NCBI RefSeq assembly: GCF_023008405.1
Contig: NZ_CP095376.1
Coordinates: forward strand, 372,001 to 436,000
Direction: 5' to 3'
DNA length: 64,000 nucleotides
Source of the DNA: Amycolatopsis sp. FBCC-B4732
GTDB taxonomy: Bacteria; Actinomycetota; Actinomycetes; Mycobacteriales; Pseudonocardiaceae
Below, piece after piece: positions 44,053 to 52,373 of the stretch; positions within the stretch are counted from its first letter, which is position 1, and every line of letters starts with the position of its first letter. Below the pieces are notes generated by a model, which saw only the letters and a list, made by a program, of their open reading frames with translations, had not been told where the DNA came from and did not search any database. Made by a program: the position numbers and the translations under genes.

Positions 44053-44706
44053 ATGACCGGGACGTTCAGCTTGCCGGCCTCCCGGACCGAAGTGGTCCTG
44101 GAGGAGATCCGGCGCGGCATCCTCACCCGCGAGCTGGTTCCCGGCCAGCCGCTCGTCGAAGCGGAGCTGGCCGCGCGCCTCGGCGTGTCCAAGACGCCGG
44201 TGCGCGAGGCGCTCAAGGTGCTCTCCAACTCCGGGCTGGTGACGTTCAGCCCGTACAAGGGCGCGTCCGTGGTCACGGTCGACGCCGAGCTGGCGAAGTC
44301 CGTCTACGACGTCCGGACGGTGCTCGAGCCGGAAGCCGTCCGGCGGACCGTCGAGCGGCGCGACCCCGCCCTGCTCGAGGACGCGGCGGAGGCGCTGAAG
44401 GAGGCGTCGTCGGCGATCGCGGACAAGGACCAGGCCGCGCTCAGCCTGCTGAACCGCCGGTTCCACCGCGCCCTCTACCGCGGCTGCGGCAACCCGCTGA
44501 TGGTCAGCATCCTCGACGACCTCAAGGACCGCGCGGCGCTGATCAGCGTCGTCGGCTGGGAGGCCAACCCCAGCTGGAAGAAGGAGTGGACCGAGCACAA
44601 GGCGGTGCTCGCGGCGGCCAAGAAGGGCGACGCCGACGGCGCCGCGGCGCTGCTGCGCGAGCACATCGGCGGCTTCCTGGACCGGGTGCTGAAGGCCATC
44701 GGGTGA
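44053..44706 (+). CDS. GntR family regulator, FadR/FCD type
   Basis: A 217 aa regulator. The N-terminal winged helix shows VLEEIRRGILTRELVPGQPLVEAELAARLGVSKTPVREAL. The C-terminal FCD effector domain has VYDVRTVLEPEAVRRTV and the metal-site histidines in NRRFHRALYRGCGNP and LLREHIGGF. Ligands of this type are usually sugar or organic acids. It is divergent from the sugar-acid dehydratase, its probable target. GGGAG lies 6 nt before the ATG. The stop overlaps the next gene's GTG by 4 bp. Confidence 0.93.
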   Translation: MTGTFSLPASRTEVVLEEIRRGILTRELVPGQPLVEAELAARLGVSKTPVREALKVLSNSGLVTFSPYKGASVVTVDAELAKSVYDVRTVLEPEAVRRTVERRDPALLEDAAEALKEASSAIADKDQAALSLLNRRFHRALYRGCGNPLMVSILDDLKDRAALISVVGWEANPSWKKEWTEHKAVLAAAKKGDADGAAALLREHIGGFLDRVLKAIG

Positions 44707-45206
44707 AGCTGCTCCTCATCTCGGACACGCACCTGCCCGCCCGCGCCCGCGTGCTGCCGCCGCAGGTGTGGGCCGAGGTCGAGGCCGCCGACGTCGTCGT
44801 GCACGCGGGTGACTGGGTCGAGGTCGCCCTGCTGGACGAGCTCGAGGCGCGCAGCAAGCGGCTGATCGGCGTCTACGGCAACAACGACGGCGCCGACCTG
44901 CGGGCGCGGCTCCCCGAGGTCGCGCGGGCGGACCTCGACGGCGTCCGGCTGGCCGTGATCCACGAAACCGGCGCGAAGCAGGGCCGTGAGCAGCGGTGCG
45001 ACGCGCAGTTCCCGGACACCGACGTGCTCGTGTTCGGGCACAGCCACATCCCGTGGGACACCGTGGCGCCGTCCGGGTTGCGGCTGCTCAACCCCGGTTC
45101 GCCGACCGACCGCCGCCGCCAGCCGCACTGCACGTACCAGACCGCGCGCGTCGAGGACGGCGCTCTGGTGGACGTCGAGCTGCATCAACTGCCCCCGAGG
45201 GGGTAG
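44703..45206 (+). CDS. YfcE-type metallophosphoesterase
   Basis: A 167 aa binuclear metal phosphodiesterase. Motifs: LLLISDTHLPARA, VVVHAGDWVE, GVYGNNDGADL, LAVIHETG (in place of GH) and VLVFGHSHIP, then LLNPGSPTDRRRQP. YfcE-like enzymes hydrolyse phosphodiesters in vitro; the natural substrate is unknown. GTG start overlaps the GntR stop (GTGA), so it is translated from the same message. Confidence 0.9.
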   Translation: MKLLLISDTHLPARARVLPPQVWAEVEAADVVVHAGDWVEVALLDELEARSKRLIGVYGNNDGADLRARLPEVARADLDGVRLAVIHETGAKQGREQRCDAQFPDTDVLVFGHSHIPWDTVAPSGLRLLNPGSPTDRRRQPHCTYQTARVEDGALVDVELHQLPPRG

Positions 45207-45215
45207 ACAGGTCCC

Positions 45216-46202
45216 ATGGATCCGGCATGGGCCTTGCGGGAGATCGCGTTCCAGCTCGAACGCGCGGGGGAACCGACCTACCGCGTCCGGGCGTTCCGGA
45301 ACGCGGCCGCGACCGTCGACAAGACCGACGCTTCGCAGCTGGCCTCGATGGCGGAGAACGGCACGCTCACCTCGCTGCCCGGCATCGGCAAGGCGACCGC
45401 CGGGGTCGTCGAGGACGCGCTGGCCGGGCGCGATCCGGCGTACCGCGCCAAGCTCGTCGAGAAGGAACTGCCGGACGGTGAGCCGCTGCGGTCGGCGCTG
45501 CGCGGGGACTGCCACACCCATTCGGACTGGTCGGACGGCGGCAGCTCGATCGGCGAGATGGCCGTCGCGGGGCGGGACCTCGGCCACGAGTGGATGGTGC
45601 TGACCGACCACTCGCCGCGGCTGACCGTCGCGAACGGGCTCTCGCCGGACCGGCTGCGAACGCAGATGCAGATCGTCGCGAAGGCCAACGAGTTGATGGC
45701 GCCGTTCCGGCTGCTGCACGGCATCGAGGTCGACATCCTCGACGACGGTGCCCTCGACCAGGAGGACGAACTGCTGGGGCAGCTGGACTTCGTCGTCGCG
45801 AGCGTGCACTCGAAGCTGCGGATGCCGGCCAGGGACATGACCCGGCGGATGGTGGCGGCGGTCCGGAACCCGCGCACGCGGGTGCTCGGGCACTGCACCG
45901 GCCGGCTGGTCGTCGGCCGTGGCCGTCCCGAGTCGGAGTTCGACGCCGAAGCCGTGTTCACCGCGTGCCGCGAGAACGGCGTGGCGGTCGAGATCAACTC
46001 CCGGCCGGAGCGGCTCGACCCGCCGATGCGCCTGCTGCGGCTGGCCGCGGAGATCGGCTGCGACTTCACCATCGACAGCGACGCACACGCGCCGGGCCAG
46101 CTCGACTGGCTGGGCTACGGCTGTGAGCGCGCGATCAAGGCGGGGATCGGCCCCGAGCGGATCCTCAACACCCGCACGGCCGACGAGCTGGTCAGCCGCT
46201 GA
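45216..46202 (+). CDS. PHP-domain protein with helix-hairpin-helix (PolX-like, no polymerase core)
   Basis: A 328 aa protein. Residues 1-90 are a helix-hairpin-helix region of DNA polymerase X type (AFRNAAATVDKTDASQLASM, LTSLPGIGKATAGVVEDAL). The nucleotidyltransferase palm of PolX is missing. From residue 95 there is a complete PHP domain (DCHTHSDWSDGG, VLTDHSPRL, GIEVDIL, ASVHSKL, GHCTGR, EINSRPERLDPP, DSDAH). It may be a phosphatase or 3'-exonuclease acting on DNA ends. It starts 9 bp after the phosphoesterase gene. Confidence 0.88.
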   Translation: MDPAWALREIAFQLERAGEPTYRVRAFRNAAATVDKTDASQLASMAENGTLTSLPGIGKATAGVVEDALAGRDPAYRAKLVEKELPDGEPLRSALRGDCHTHSDWSDGGSSIGEMAVAGRDLGHEWMVLTDHSPRLTVANGLSPDRLRTQMQIVAKANELMAPFRLLHGIEVDILDDGALDQEDELLGQLDFVVASVHSKLRMPARDMTRRMVAAVRNPRTRVLGHCTGRLVVGRGRPESEFDAEAVFTACRENGVAVEINSRPERLDPPMRLLRLAAEIGCDFTIDSDAHAPGQLDWLGYGCERAIKAGIGPERILNTRTADELVSR

Positions 46203-46827
46203 TCTCGATGACCGGGTGCCGGGCCGGGTCGAGCCAGCGCAGCAGCTCTGCCAGGTCCGCGCCGGGGATCGCGACGCAGCCGGCGGTCGGCTTCCCGTCG
46301 GTGACGTGCAGGAAGAACGCCGAACCCGCGCCCGGCACGACCGGTGCGCGGTTGTAGTCGATGACGACGGCGTTGGCGTAGACCGCGCCCGCCTTGCCGA
46401 GGTTCTCCCCGGCGGCCTCGTCGAACGGGCACGTGCCGGGAGCGCAGGAGAAGTGCGTGTTGTAGTGCGGGGAAGCGACGTCGGACACCCACCAGTCCGA
46501 GGTGGTGACTTCCCGGTAGGGCAGCCGGGTTTGCGCCGGTGCGATGCCGAACGCCTCGGTCAGCGGCCAGACGCCCGCCGGGGTGTGGGACGTCGACTCG
46601 CTCGCCTGCCCGACCCCGTTCTTCCCGACGTGCGCTCGAACCGGGCCGTAGGCCTTCGTCCACTCGCCGCCGGTGCGCTGCCAAGCCGTGAGGACGGCGG
46701 TGGTCGCGTCCGCCGGATCGGCTCGGACGGTGATGCGCTGTTCCGGCTCGGGCTGCTCCGGCGAGGCGGCCCCGCTGGTCAGCAGCGCGGCCGCGGCCAG
46801 CGTGACACCGAGGGATCTCCTGCGCAT
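46192..46827 (-). CDS. Secreted L,D-transpeptidase-fold (YkuD-type) protein
   Basis: A 211 aa exported protein with signal peptide MRRRSLGVTLAAAALLTSGAAS. The C-terminal half matches the ErfK/YkuD catalytic segment: AFFLHVTDGKPTAGCVAIP, with the Cys nucleophile in AGCVAI and His about 10 residues before. VGKNGVGQASESTSHTPAGVWPL is the usual substrate-side strand. Such proteins crosslink peptidoglycan or attach proteins to it; the short size suggests a simple single-domain enzyme. Its end overlaps the PHP gene by 11 bp tail-to-tail. Confidence 0.85.
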   Translation of the reverse strand: MRRRSLGVTLAAAALLTSGAASPEQPEPEQRITVRADPADATTAVLTAWQRTGGEWTKAYGPVRAHVGKNGVGQASESTSHTPAGVWPLTEAFGIAPAQTRLPYREVTTSDWWVSDVASPHYNTHFSCAPGTCPFDEAAGENLGKAGAVYANAVVIDYNRAPVVPGAGSAFFLHVTDGKPTAGCVAIPGADLAELLRWLDPARHPVIEISG

Positions 46828-46866
46828 ACCGGAGAGCCTAACGGTGCCACGCGGGCCGCGCCGGGT

Positions 46867-47706
46867 TCAGTTGATGGTGTAGGAGTCGCCGTAGACCTTC
46901 CACTTCAGCGGCGTGTGCAGGTCGAAGTTGCCCGCGTTGAGGAACACCAGCTGCTCGGTGTCGACGCGGGAGGTGTCGGCGTGCGCCTCTTCCTGCTTCA
47001 TGATGACCTTGCGCGCGGCGAAGAACGCCTTGAGGTAGGTCGCCTCGTCGCCGCCCTGGGCCGGCGTCTTCGCCTTCTTCATCGCGGCCTTGCGGATGCC
47101 GCCGAAGCTGTCGGAGCTGTCACCGGGGCCGTGCATGACGATCGCGTCGTAGTAGGCGAACTGGCCGAGGTTGCTGAGGCCGTCCGACTTCCCCTGGCTC
47201 ACGGCCGGGTTGAAGTAGACGCGGTCGCGCTCGTTGTTCTGCGCGGTCTGGAACGCGCTGGTGGCCGCGGCCTGCTTCCACGCGCTCTCGAACGCCGAGC
47301 CGAGGCCGCTGTGCGAATCGGTGCCGTTCACCTTGCGCAGCGCGGGAAGGAACTTCGCGAGCGGGTTGTCCGGGACGGAATTCGTGTACGCCTCGACGAG
47401 TTCGAGCATGTCGCCGGTGCCGGAGCAGAACCCGATGATGCCGGCGGTGTACCCGCGGCCGTCACCGATGTCCTCGATGTACTTGTACTGCGCTTTCCAG
47501 TCCAGCGACGAGTTTTCCGCGCTGGAGACCAGCTTCATCGCGATCTCCTTCTTCGCCGGCACCGACAGGTCACCGGCGGCTCGGACGCTCGCGCTGGTCA
47601 CGCTGGTGGTTTCGTTCGCGGCGATCGCGGGGGTGGTGATCACGAGGGCGGCCACGGAGGCGGCGCCGAGCGCGCCGACGAGAACCGGCCGCAACTTCTT
47701 GCTCAT
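46867..47706 (-). CDS. Secreted GH46 chitosanase
   Basis: A 279 aa exported endo-chitosanase that hydrolyses beta-1,4 links in chitosan. Signal peptide 1-30 (VLVGALGAASVAALVITTPAIAA). The GH46 catalytic pair is Glu64 (SSAENSSLDW) and Asp82 (EDIGDGRGYTAGIIGFCSGTGDM), 18 apart as in the Streptomyces N174 enzyme. The ATG at 47706 was chosen for the signal peptide and AAAGGG at 9 nt. Upstream it faces a block of 129 bp tandem repeats, which separates it from the tetR gene. Confidence 0.94.
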   Translation of the reverse strand: MSKKLRPVLVGALGAASVAALVITTPAIAANETTSVTSASVRAAGDLSVPAKKEIAMKLVSSAENSSLDWKAQYKYIEDIGDGRGYTAGIIGFCSGTGDMLELVEAYTNSVPDNPLAKFLPALRKVNGTDSHSGLGSAFESAWKQAAATSAFQTAQNNERDRVYFNPAVSQGKSDGLSNLGQFAYYDAIVMHGPGDSSDSFGGIRKAAMKKAKTPAQGGDEATYLKAFFAARKVIMKQEEAHADTSRVDTEQLVFLNAGNFDLHTPLKWKVYGDSYTIN

Positions 47707-48387
47707 GGGAGGAGACCCTTTCCGCGGTGTGCGCCGTGGGGGATCACGGCGGTTACGGGTGATGCGGGTGGAGCTGCGGCGTAGCGACACGGTAGCGAAG
47801 AGTCAGCGGGCTCCACAAGAGGCGGAATTCGTTCATGTTCGTGAACGGTCCAGACCAGTGCGGGGGTCCGGTTAGGACGGTGGCCGGGGGCTGCGCCGAG
47901 GTCGCCACGGGGGCCGATGTCATGAACGACCCTTTCACCGCGTGGGGCGCGGTGAACGACTCGTTCATGACGTTCCGGTGGGCAGGGCGGGCTGGGCGGT
48001 CGCGGCTTTGCCGCGGCGACGGAGCGCTGCCCGGGTTCGCGGGCGATGCCGTGAACGACCCTTTCATCGCGTGGGGCGCGGTGAACGACTCGTTCATGAC
48101 GTTCCGGTGGGCAGGGCGGGCTGGGCGGTCGCGGCTTTGCCGCGGCGACGGAGCGCTGCCCGGGTTCGCGGGCGATGCCGTGAACGACCCTTTCACCGCG
48201 TGGGGCGCGGTGAACGACTCGTTCATGACGTTCCGGTGGGCAGGGCGGGCTGGGCGGTCGCGGCTTTGCCGCGGCGACGGAGCGCTGCCCGGGTTCGCGG
48301 GCGATGCCGTGAACGACCCTTTCACCGCGTGGGGCGCGGTGAACGACTCGTTCATGACGTCCGGGCGGGCCGGGACGGCCGGGAGGG
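47707..48387. other. 681 bp intergenic region between chitosanase and tetR
   Basis: There is no gene. The first 210 bp (47707-47918) should contain the chitosanase promoter; no clear -35/-10 pair was found. The rest is a tandem repeat array. The open frames across the array exist because the period is a multiple of three; they have no ribosome-binding site and translate to the repeated DNA motif on both strands. Confidence 0.6.
47919..48361. repeat. Tandem array, 129 bp unit, about 3.4 copies, with a hairpin in each
   Basis: The unit starts recur at 47923, 48052, 48181 and 48310, exactly 129 bp apart and nearly identical (one visible T/C change). Each unit begins with an inverted repeat. In the first copy the arms are 47919-47942 and 47948-47971, 24 nt each with 3 mismatches, loop TGGGG. 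Its right arm contains TGAACGA-c-TCGTTCA, itself a perfect small palindrome. The spacer contains CGCGGC-TTT-GCCGCG. A fourth, partial unit ends at the tetR stop region. Confidence 0.9.
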
Positions 48388-48978
48388 TCAGCGGGCGCCG
48401 GCGAAGAGCCGGATCACGTCCGGGAGCACGTTCACCGGGATCGTCGGGTCGATCGCCCGCTGCACGCCCAGGCCGATGCCCAGGCTGAGCAGGGCCGTCG
48501 CGGCGTCGTCGGCCGACATCGGGAGAGTGATCGCGAAGCGCTCGGCGTACCCCGTGAGCAGGCCCGCGATGGTTTCGCGGATGGCCTTGTCGCGCGCGGC
48601 CAGTTCGGCGCGCACGTGCGGGTCGCGGCGGGCGTTCGTGGCGAACTCGACCTCCAGCGCGGTCCAGGCCTCGTCGCCGATGCTGCGCTCGGCCCACGCC
48701 TGGAACGCCGTGAGCAGCCCCTCCATCCCGTCCGCGCCGGACAGCGCCTCGGCGACCAGTGTGACCTGCTCGTCGTGGATCCGGTCGAGCACCGCGAGGC
48801 AGAGCTCGTCCTTGCTGCGGAAGTTCGAGTACACCGCGCCCTTCGAGTAGCCGGCCTCGTCCGCGACCTTCTCCAGCGACGTCACCGAGTAGCCGTCGCG
48901 CAGGAAGAGCTCCTTGGCGGTGTCGATCAGCTGCTGCCGGGTGCGTGCCTGGCTTTCCGCGCGGGTGAGTCGGGCCAT
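48388..48978 (-). CDS. TetR family transcriptional regulator
   Basis: A 196 aa regulator: HTH in residues 15-60 (LIDTAKELFLRDGYSVTSLEKVADEAGYSKGAVYSNFRSKDEL in outline) and a TetR_C-type ligand domain. It is divergent from a BVMO-SDR operon, 66 bp between start codons, with an 18 bp palindrome in that space. This arrangement indicates that it represses the BVMO-SDR genes and itself, released by a substrate-like ligand. Confidence 0.93.
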   Translation of the reverse strand: MARLTRAESQARTRQQLIDTAKELFLRDGYSVTSLEKVADEAGYSKGAVYSNFRSKDELCLAVLDRIHDEQVTLVAEALSGADGMEGLLTAFQAWAERSIGDEAWTALEVEFATNARRDPHVRAELAARDKAIRETIAGLLTGYAERFAITLPMSADDAATALLSLGIGLGVQRAIDPTIPVNVLPDVIRLFAGAR

Positions 48979-49014
48979 GCGTGCACTCTAGTCAGGTCCG
49001 GGATCGGGGTACCG

Positions 49015-49032
49015 ACAGTATCGAGATACTGT
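49015..49032. promoter_or_regulatory. TetR operator between tetR and the BVMO gene
   Basis: ACAGTATC-GA-GATACTGT, a perfect 8 bp inverted repeat with a 2 bp centre, in the 66 bp divergent region. TAGTCT (49033-49038) just after it fits a -10 for the BVMO gene, 6 bp before the ATG; the mRNA would be leaderless. Confidence 0.65.
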
Positions 49033-49044
49033 TAGTCTCCGAAA

Positions 49045-50517
49045 ATGGAACAACGCCACTTCGAAGTCCTCGTCGTCGGAGCCGGGGCGTCGGGATTGGG
49101 CGCGGCCGTCCGCCTCGGCCAAGCCGGGGTCACCGACCTCGCCGTGCTGGAGAAGGCGGACGCGCTCGGCGGCACCTGGCGCGACAACACCTACCCCGGC
49201 TGCGCTTGCGACGTCCCGTCCGCGCTGTACTCCTACTCCTTCGCGCCGAACCCGGAGTGGACGCGCGCGTTCGCCGGGCAGCCGGAGATCCGGGCGTACC
49301 TGCACGAGACGGCCGCGCGGTTCGGCGTCACGGAGAAGATCCGGTACGGCGTCGAGGTCACGCGGTCGCAGTGGAATCCCCGGGATGGCCGGTGGGAACT
49401 GGAAACTTCGGCCGGCCCGTACACCGCGCGGATCCTCGTCGCCGGCACCGGGCCGTGGCACGAACCGAAGGTCCCGGACCTGCCCGGTCTCGCGGAGTTC
49501 CCCGGCGAAGTCTTCCACTCCGCGCGCTGGAACCACGGCTACGACCTGGCGGGCAAGCGCGTCGCGGTGATCGGCACGGGCGCGTCCGCGGTGCAGTTCG
49601 TGCCCGAGATCGTGCCGCGGGTGGCGGAGCTGCACCTGTTCCAGCGCACCGCTCAGTGGGTGCTGCCGAAGCCCGACCACCACGTCCCCGGCGTCGAACG
49701 GTTCCTGCTCCGGCGGTTCCCGGCGCTGCAGCGGGCGTTGCGCCGGGCGGAATACGGCGCGATGGAGACGCTCGGGTTCGGCTTCCGGCACCCGTGGCTG
49801 CTGCGGCAGGTGCAGAAGATCGGCCTCGCGCACCTGCGGCTGACCGTGCGGGACCCGGAGCTGCGCAAGGCGCTGACGCCGGACTACACGCTCGGGTGCA
49901 AGCGGCTCCTGATGTCCAACACGTACTACCGGTCGCTCACCGAGTCCCATGTGGACGTCCACGCGACGGGCGTCTCGGCCGTCCGGGACGGGCGCGTGCT
50001 CGGCGCGGACGGCTCGTCGGCCGAGGTCGACGCGATCATCTTCGGCACCGGCTTCCACATCCTCGACATGCCGGTGTCGGCGCGCGTGTTCGACGGCGAC
50101 GGCCGCAGCCTCGACGACCACTGGAAAGGCAGCCCGCGGGCGTACCTCGGGACGACGGTGGCCGGCTTCCCCAACCTGTACCTGCTGCTCGGGCCGAGCC
50201 TCGGCACCGGGCACTCGTCGGCGTTCATGATCATGGAAGCCCAGCTGCGGCACACGGTGGCGGCGGTGACCGGGACGCTGCGCTCGGGCTGGGCGTCGGT
50301 TTCGGTGCGGGCTTCGGTCCAGGAGGCGTTCAACGCGGACGTCCAGGCGGCGCTGCCGGGCACGGTCTACCAGTCCGGCGGGTGCTCCAGTTATTACACG
50401 GACGTCAACGGGCGCAACAGTTTCAGCTGGCCGTTCTCGACCGGACGGCTGCGCTCACAGGTGGGTTCGTTCGACGAGGCGGACTACGAAATCAGGAGGG
50501 CCCATGCGGTTCGGTAG
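49045..50517 (+). CDS. Baeyer-Villiger-type flavin mono-oxygenase
   Basis: A 490 aa class B flavoprotein mono-oxygenase. FAD site VLVVGAGASGLGAAVRL is at residues 8-25, with GGTWRDNTYPGCACDVPS characteristic of BVMOs. The fingerprint FxGxxxHxxxW appears as FPGEVFHSARW (residues 152-162), and the NADPH site is VAVIGTGASAVQFVPEI. It inserts oxygen next to a carbonyl using NADPH and oxygen; substrate unknown. It overlaps the SDR gene by 14 bp, suggesting alcohol to ketone to ester conversion. No Shine-Dalgarno is present, so the gene may be leaderless. Confidence 0.93.
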   Translation: MEQRHFEVLVVGAGASGLGAAVRLGQAGVTDLAVLEKADALGGTWRDNTYPGCACDVPSALYSYSFAPNPEWTRAFAGQPEIRAYLHETAARFGVTEKIRYGVEVTRSQWNPRDGRWELETSAGPYTARILVAGTGPWHEPKVPDLPGLAEFPGEVFHSARWNHGYDLAGKRVAVIGTGASAVQFVPEIVPRVAELHLFQRTAQWVLPKPDHHVPGVERFLLRRFPALQRALRRAEYGAMETLGFGFRHPWLLRQVQKIGLAHLRLTVRDPELRKALTPDYTLGCKRLLMSNTYYRSLTESHVDVHATGVSAVRDGRVLGADGSSAEVDAIIFGTGFHILDMPVSARVFDGDGRSLDDHWKGSPRAYLGTTVAGFPNLYLLLGPSLGTGHSSAFMIMEAQLRHTVAAVTGTLRSGWASVSVRASVQEAFNADVQAALPGTVYQSGGCSSYYTDVNGRNSFSWPFSTGRLRSQVGSFDEADYEIRRAHAVR

Positions 50518-51403
50518 CGGCTACCCGGTCATCGACCCGCGCGGCGCGGTCGTCGCGATCACCGGCGGGGCAAGGGGAATCGGCCGCGCGACGGCGGCCG
50601 AGTTCGCCGCGCGCGGGGCCACGGTGTGCGTCGGCGACCTGGACACCGTGCCGATCGCGGACGCGCACAGCTTTCCGCTGGACGTGACCGCGCGCGAATC
50701 CTTCGACGCCTTCACCGAGGCGGTGACTTCGCGGTTCGGGCGGATCGACGTCCTGGTCAACAACGCCGGTGTGATGCCGCTCGGGGATTTCCTGGCGGAG
50801 CCGGACGAGGTCGGCCGGACCACCCTGGACGTCAACGTCCAGGGCGTGGTCAACGGCCTGCGCTCGGTGCTGCCGGGCATGATCGCGCGCGAGCGGGGAC
50901 ACGTGGTGAACGTGGCGTCGATGGCGGGCAAGATCCCGCTGCCGGGCATGGCGGTCTACAACGCGAGCAAGTTCGCGGCGGTCGGCCTGACGGCGGCGGT
51001 CCGCCGCGAGTACGCGGCGACGGGGGTGAGCGTGAGCGCGGTGCTGCCCGGCGCCGTGCGGACCGAGTTGTCTTCGGGGGTGCGGCTCGGGGGAGCACTG
51101 CCCACAGTGGACCCGGAGGACGTCGCCAAGGCGATCGCGGGCACGCTCCGGACCCGGCGCGCGGAGACGGCGGTCCCGCGGTGGCTGGCGGGCTGGGACC
51201 TGCTGGCGGCGATCACCCCGGAACCGGTGATGTCCTGGGCCCGCGGCCTGATCGGCGACGACCGGGCGCTGACGGAACTGGACCCGGCGGGGCGGGCGGC
51301 GTACGCGGGCCGGGTCGCGGCCCAGGTGCGGTCACGACAACCCGGCCACCCACCCGACCGGCGGCCGGGCTCGGCTCAGTCCCACTCCCAGACCATCCCG
51401 TAG
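50504..51403 (+). CDS. Short-chain dehydrogenase/reductase
   Basis: A 299 aa SDR. Cofactor motif VVAITGGARGIGRATA (TGxxxGIG), LVNNAGVMPLGDF (NNAG), catalytic Ser in NVASMAGKIPLPGM and YNASK (Tyr and Lys). The Asp in GDLDTVPIAD after strand 2 favours NAD. The long C-terminus (about 40 residues beyond the core) is Arg/Pro-rich and overlaps the next convergent gene by 28 bp, so its last part may be unimportant. It is co-transcribed with the BVMO and likely supplies or removes its ketone. Confidence 0.92.
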   Translation: MRFGSGYPVIDPRGAVVAITGGARGIGRATAAEFAARGATVCVGDLDTVPIADAHSFPLDVTARESFDAFTEAVTSRFGRIDVLVNNAGVMPLGDFLAEPDEVGRTTLDVNVQGVVNGLRSVLPGMIARERGHVVNVASMAGKIPLPGMAVYNASKFAAVGLTAAVRREYAATGVSVSAVLPGAVRTELSSGVRLGGALPTVDPEDVAKAIAGTLRTRRAETAVPRWLAGWDLLAAITPEPVMSWARGLIGDDRALTELDPAGRAAYAGRVAAQVRSRQPGHPPDRRPGSAQSHSQTIP

Positions 51404-52296
51404 ACCCCCGGCTGGGCGTCCAGCACCGCGATGTGGCTGGTCAGGCTGGGCCCCACCGGCAGCTCCCGCGACCGCTCCCCGTCCGGCGAGCCCTCCCGGG
51501 GCTGGTGGTAGCGGTAGCAGCGCACCGGCACCGCCGCCGGGTCGAAGGCCGCCTGCAGCACGATCTGGCGGGCCGGTGCGCGCACCCCGAACTGCAGGTA
51601 ACTCGTCTCCGGCGGCGTCCCCTCGTACCCGAACTCGAAGTCGAACACGTACGTCTCGCCCGCCCGCAGCGGGTAGTCGAAGCGCAGCTCCACGGCCATC
51701 AGCTCGGACGCCGGGTCGCGGCGGACGCGGCCGGGGCGGCAGCAGTTCGCCGACCGCAGCACCGGCCGGTGGCCGCCGCCGGTCTGCGGGCGGAAGAAGG
51801 AGACCCAGCGGTCGACGCCGTCCTCGCGGCTGGTCACCACCAGCTCCGAACGGACCGAGCGCTCGGTGCGGTCCGGGCCGAGCGTCGCGCGCTGGTGGAC
51901 CGAGGCCAGCGCCAGGCGGGCGTTGCCGTCGAGGTCGATGCCGTCGCAGGAGGCCAGCTCCGTCGGCTCGGACCCCAGCGCGCTGGCCAGGCTGACCCCG
52001 CCGGGCCACGGCGTGCGCTCGCGGGGGCGCGCGACCAGCGTCGTCAACGCGTCCGCGGGCAGGCCGAGGCACCCTTCCGCGACGCCGACCGCGTGCAGCG
52101 AGCGGTGCCCTTCCGGGTGACGCCGGCCGCGGCGCCAGTAGCTCAGCGTCGCCAGGCTGACCTGGGCGCCGTGCGTGGCCATCCGTCGCTGGAGTGCTTC
52201 CAGGCTCAGCCCGCGGTGCCGGATCGCCGCGTCGAACGCCACCTCGAACGGTCCTTCCCGGACCGCGGTGGCGACTTCCGCAGGCAGCGCTTCCAT
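51376..52296 (-). CDS. Helix-turn-helix protein with C-terminal beta-rich domain
   Basis: A 306 aa protein. The N-terminal 80 residues look like an XRE-type HTH (FDAAIRHRGLSLEALQRRMATHGAQVSLATLSYWRRGRRHPEG). The remaining 220 residues are rich in strands and aromatics (YVFDFEFGYEGTPPETSYLQFGVRAP, RCYRYHQPREG), with no family recognised. It may be a sensor-regulator whose large domain binds a ligand. The ATG at 52296 was chosen because the sequence upstream includes the protease terminator. No ribosome-binding site is visible. Confidence 0.7.
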   Translation of the reverse strand: MEALPAEVATAVREGPFEVAFDAAIRHRGLSLEALQRRMATHGAQVSLATLSYWRRGRRHPEGHRSLHAVGVAEGCLGLPADALTTLVARPRERTPWPGGVSLASALGSEPTELASCDGIDLDGNARLALASVHQRATLGPDRTERSVRSELVVTSREDGVDRWVSFFRPQTGGGHRPVLRSANCCRPGRVRRDPASELMAVELRFDYPLRAGETYVFDFEFGYEGTPPETSYLQFGVRAPARQIVLQAAFDPAAVPVRCYRYHQPREGSPDGERSRELPVGPSLTSHIAVLDAQPGVYGMVWEWD

Positions 52297-52331
52297 CGGG
52301 TAAGCATGAATTCTCGCGGAACACCGCGCAA

Positions 52332-52365
52332 CGAGGCCTGCCACCAAAGTAGGTGACAGGCCTCG
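52332..52365 (-). terminator. Hairpin terminator of the M4 protease gene
   Basis: CGAGGCCTG (52332-52340) pairs with CAGGCCTCG (52357-52365); after one C-A mismatch CACC/GGTG continue the stem, loop AAAGTA. It lies 8 bp downstream of the protease stop and 35 bp before the next gene's start. Confidence 0.8.
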
Positions 52366-52373
52366 CCGGGGGA

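Noticed and set aside
47919..48361. CRISPR array
   Set aside because: The whole 129 bp unit, including the part between hairpins, is repeated; there are no unique spacers and no cas genes.
47753..48850. Repeat proteins with VMNESFTA/VNDSFMT-like motifs in the tandem array
   Set aside because: The motif is the translated DNA palindrome and appears on both strands because the period is a multiple of three; no start signals.
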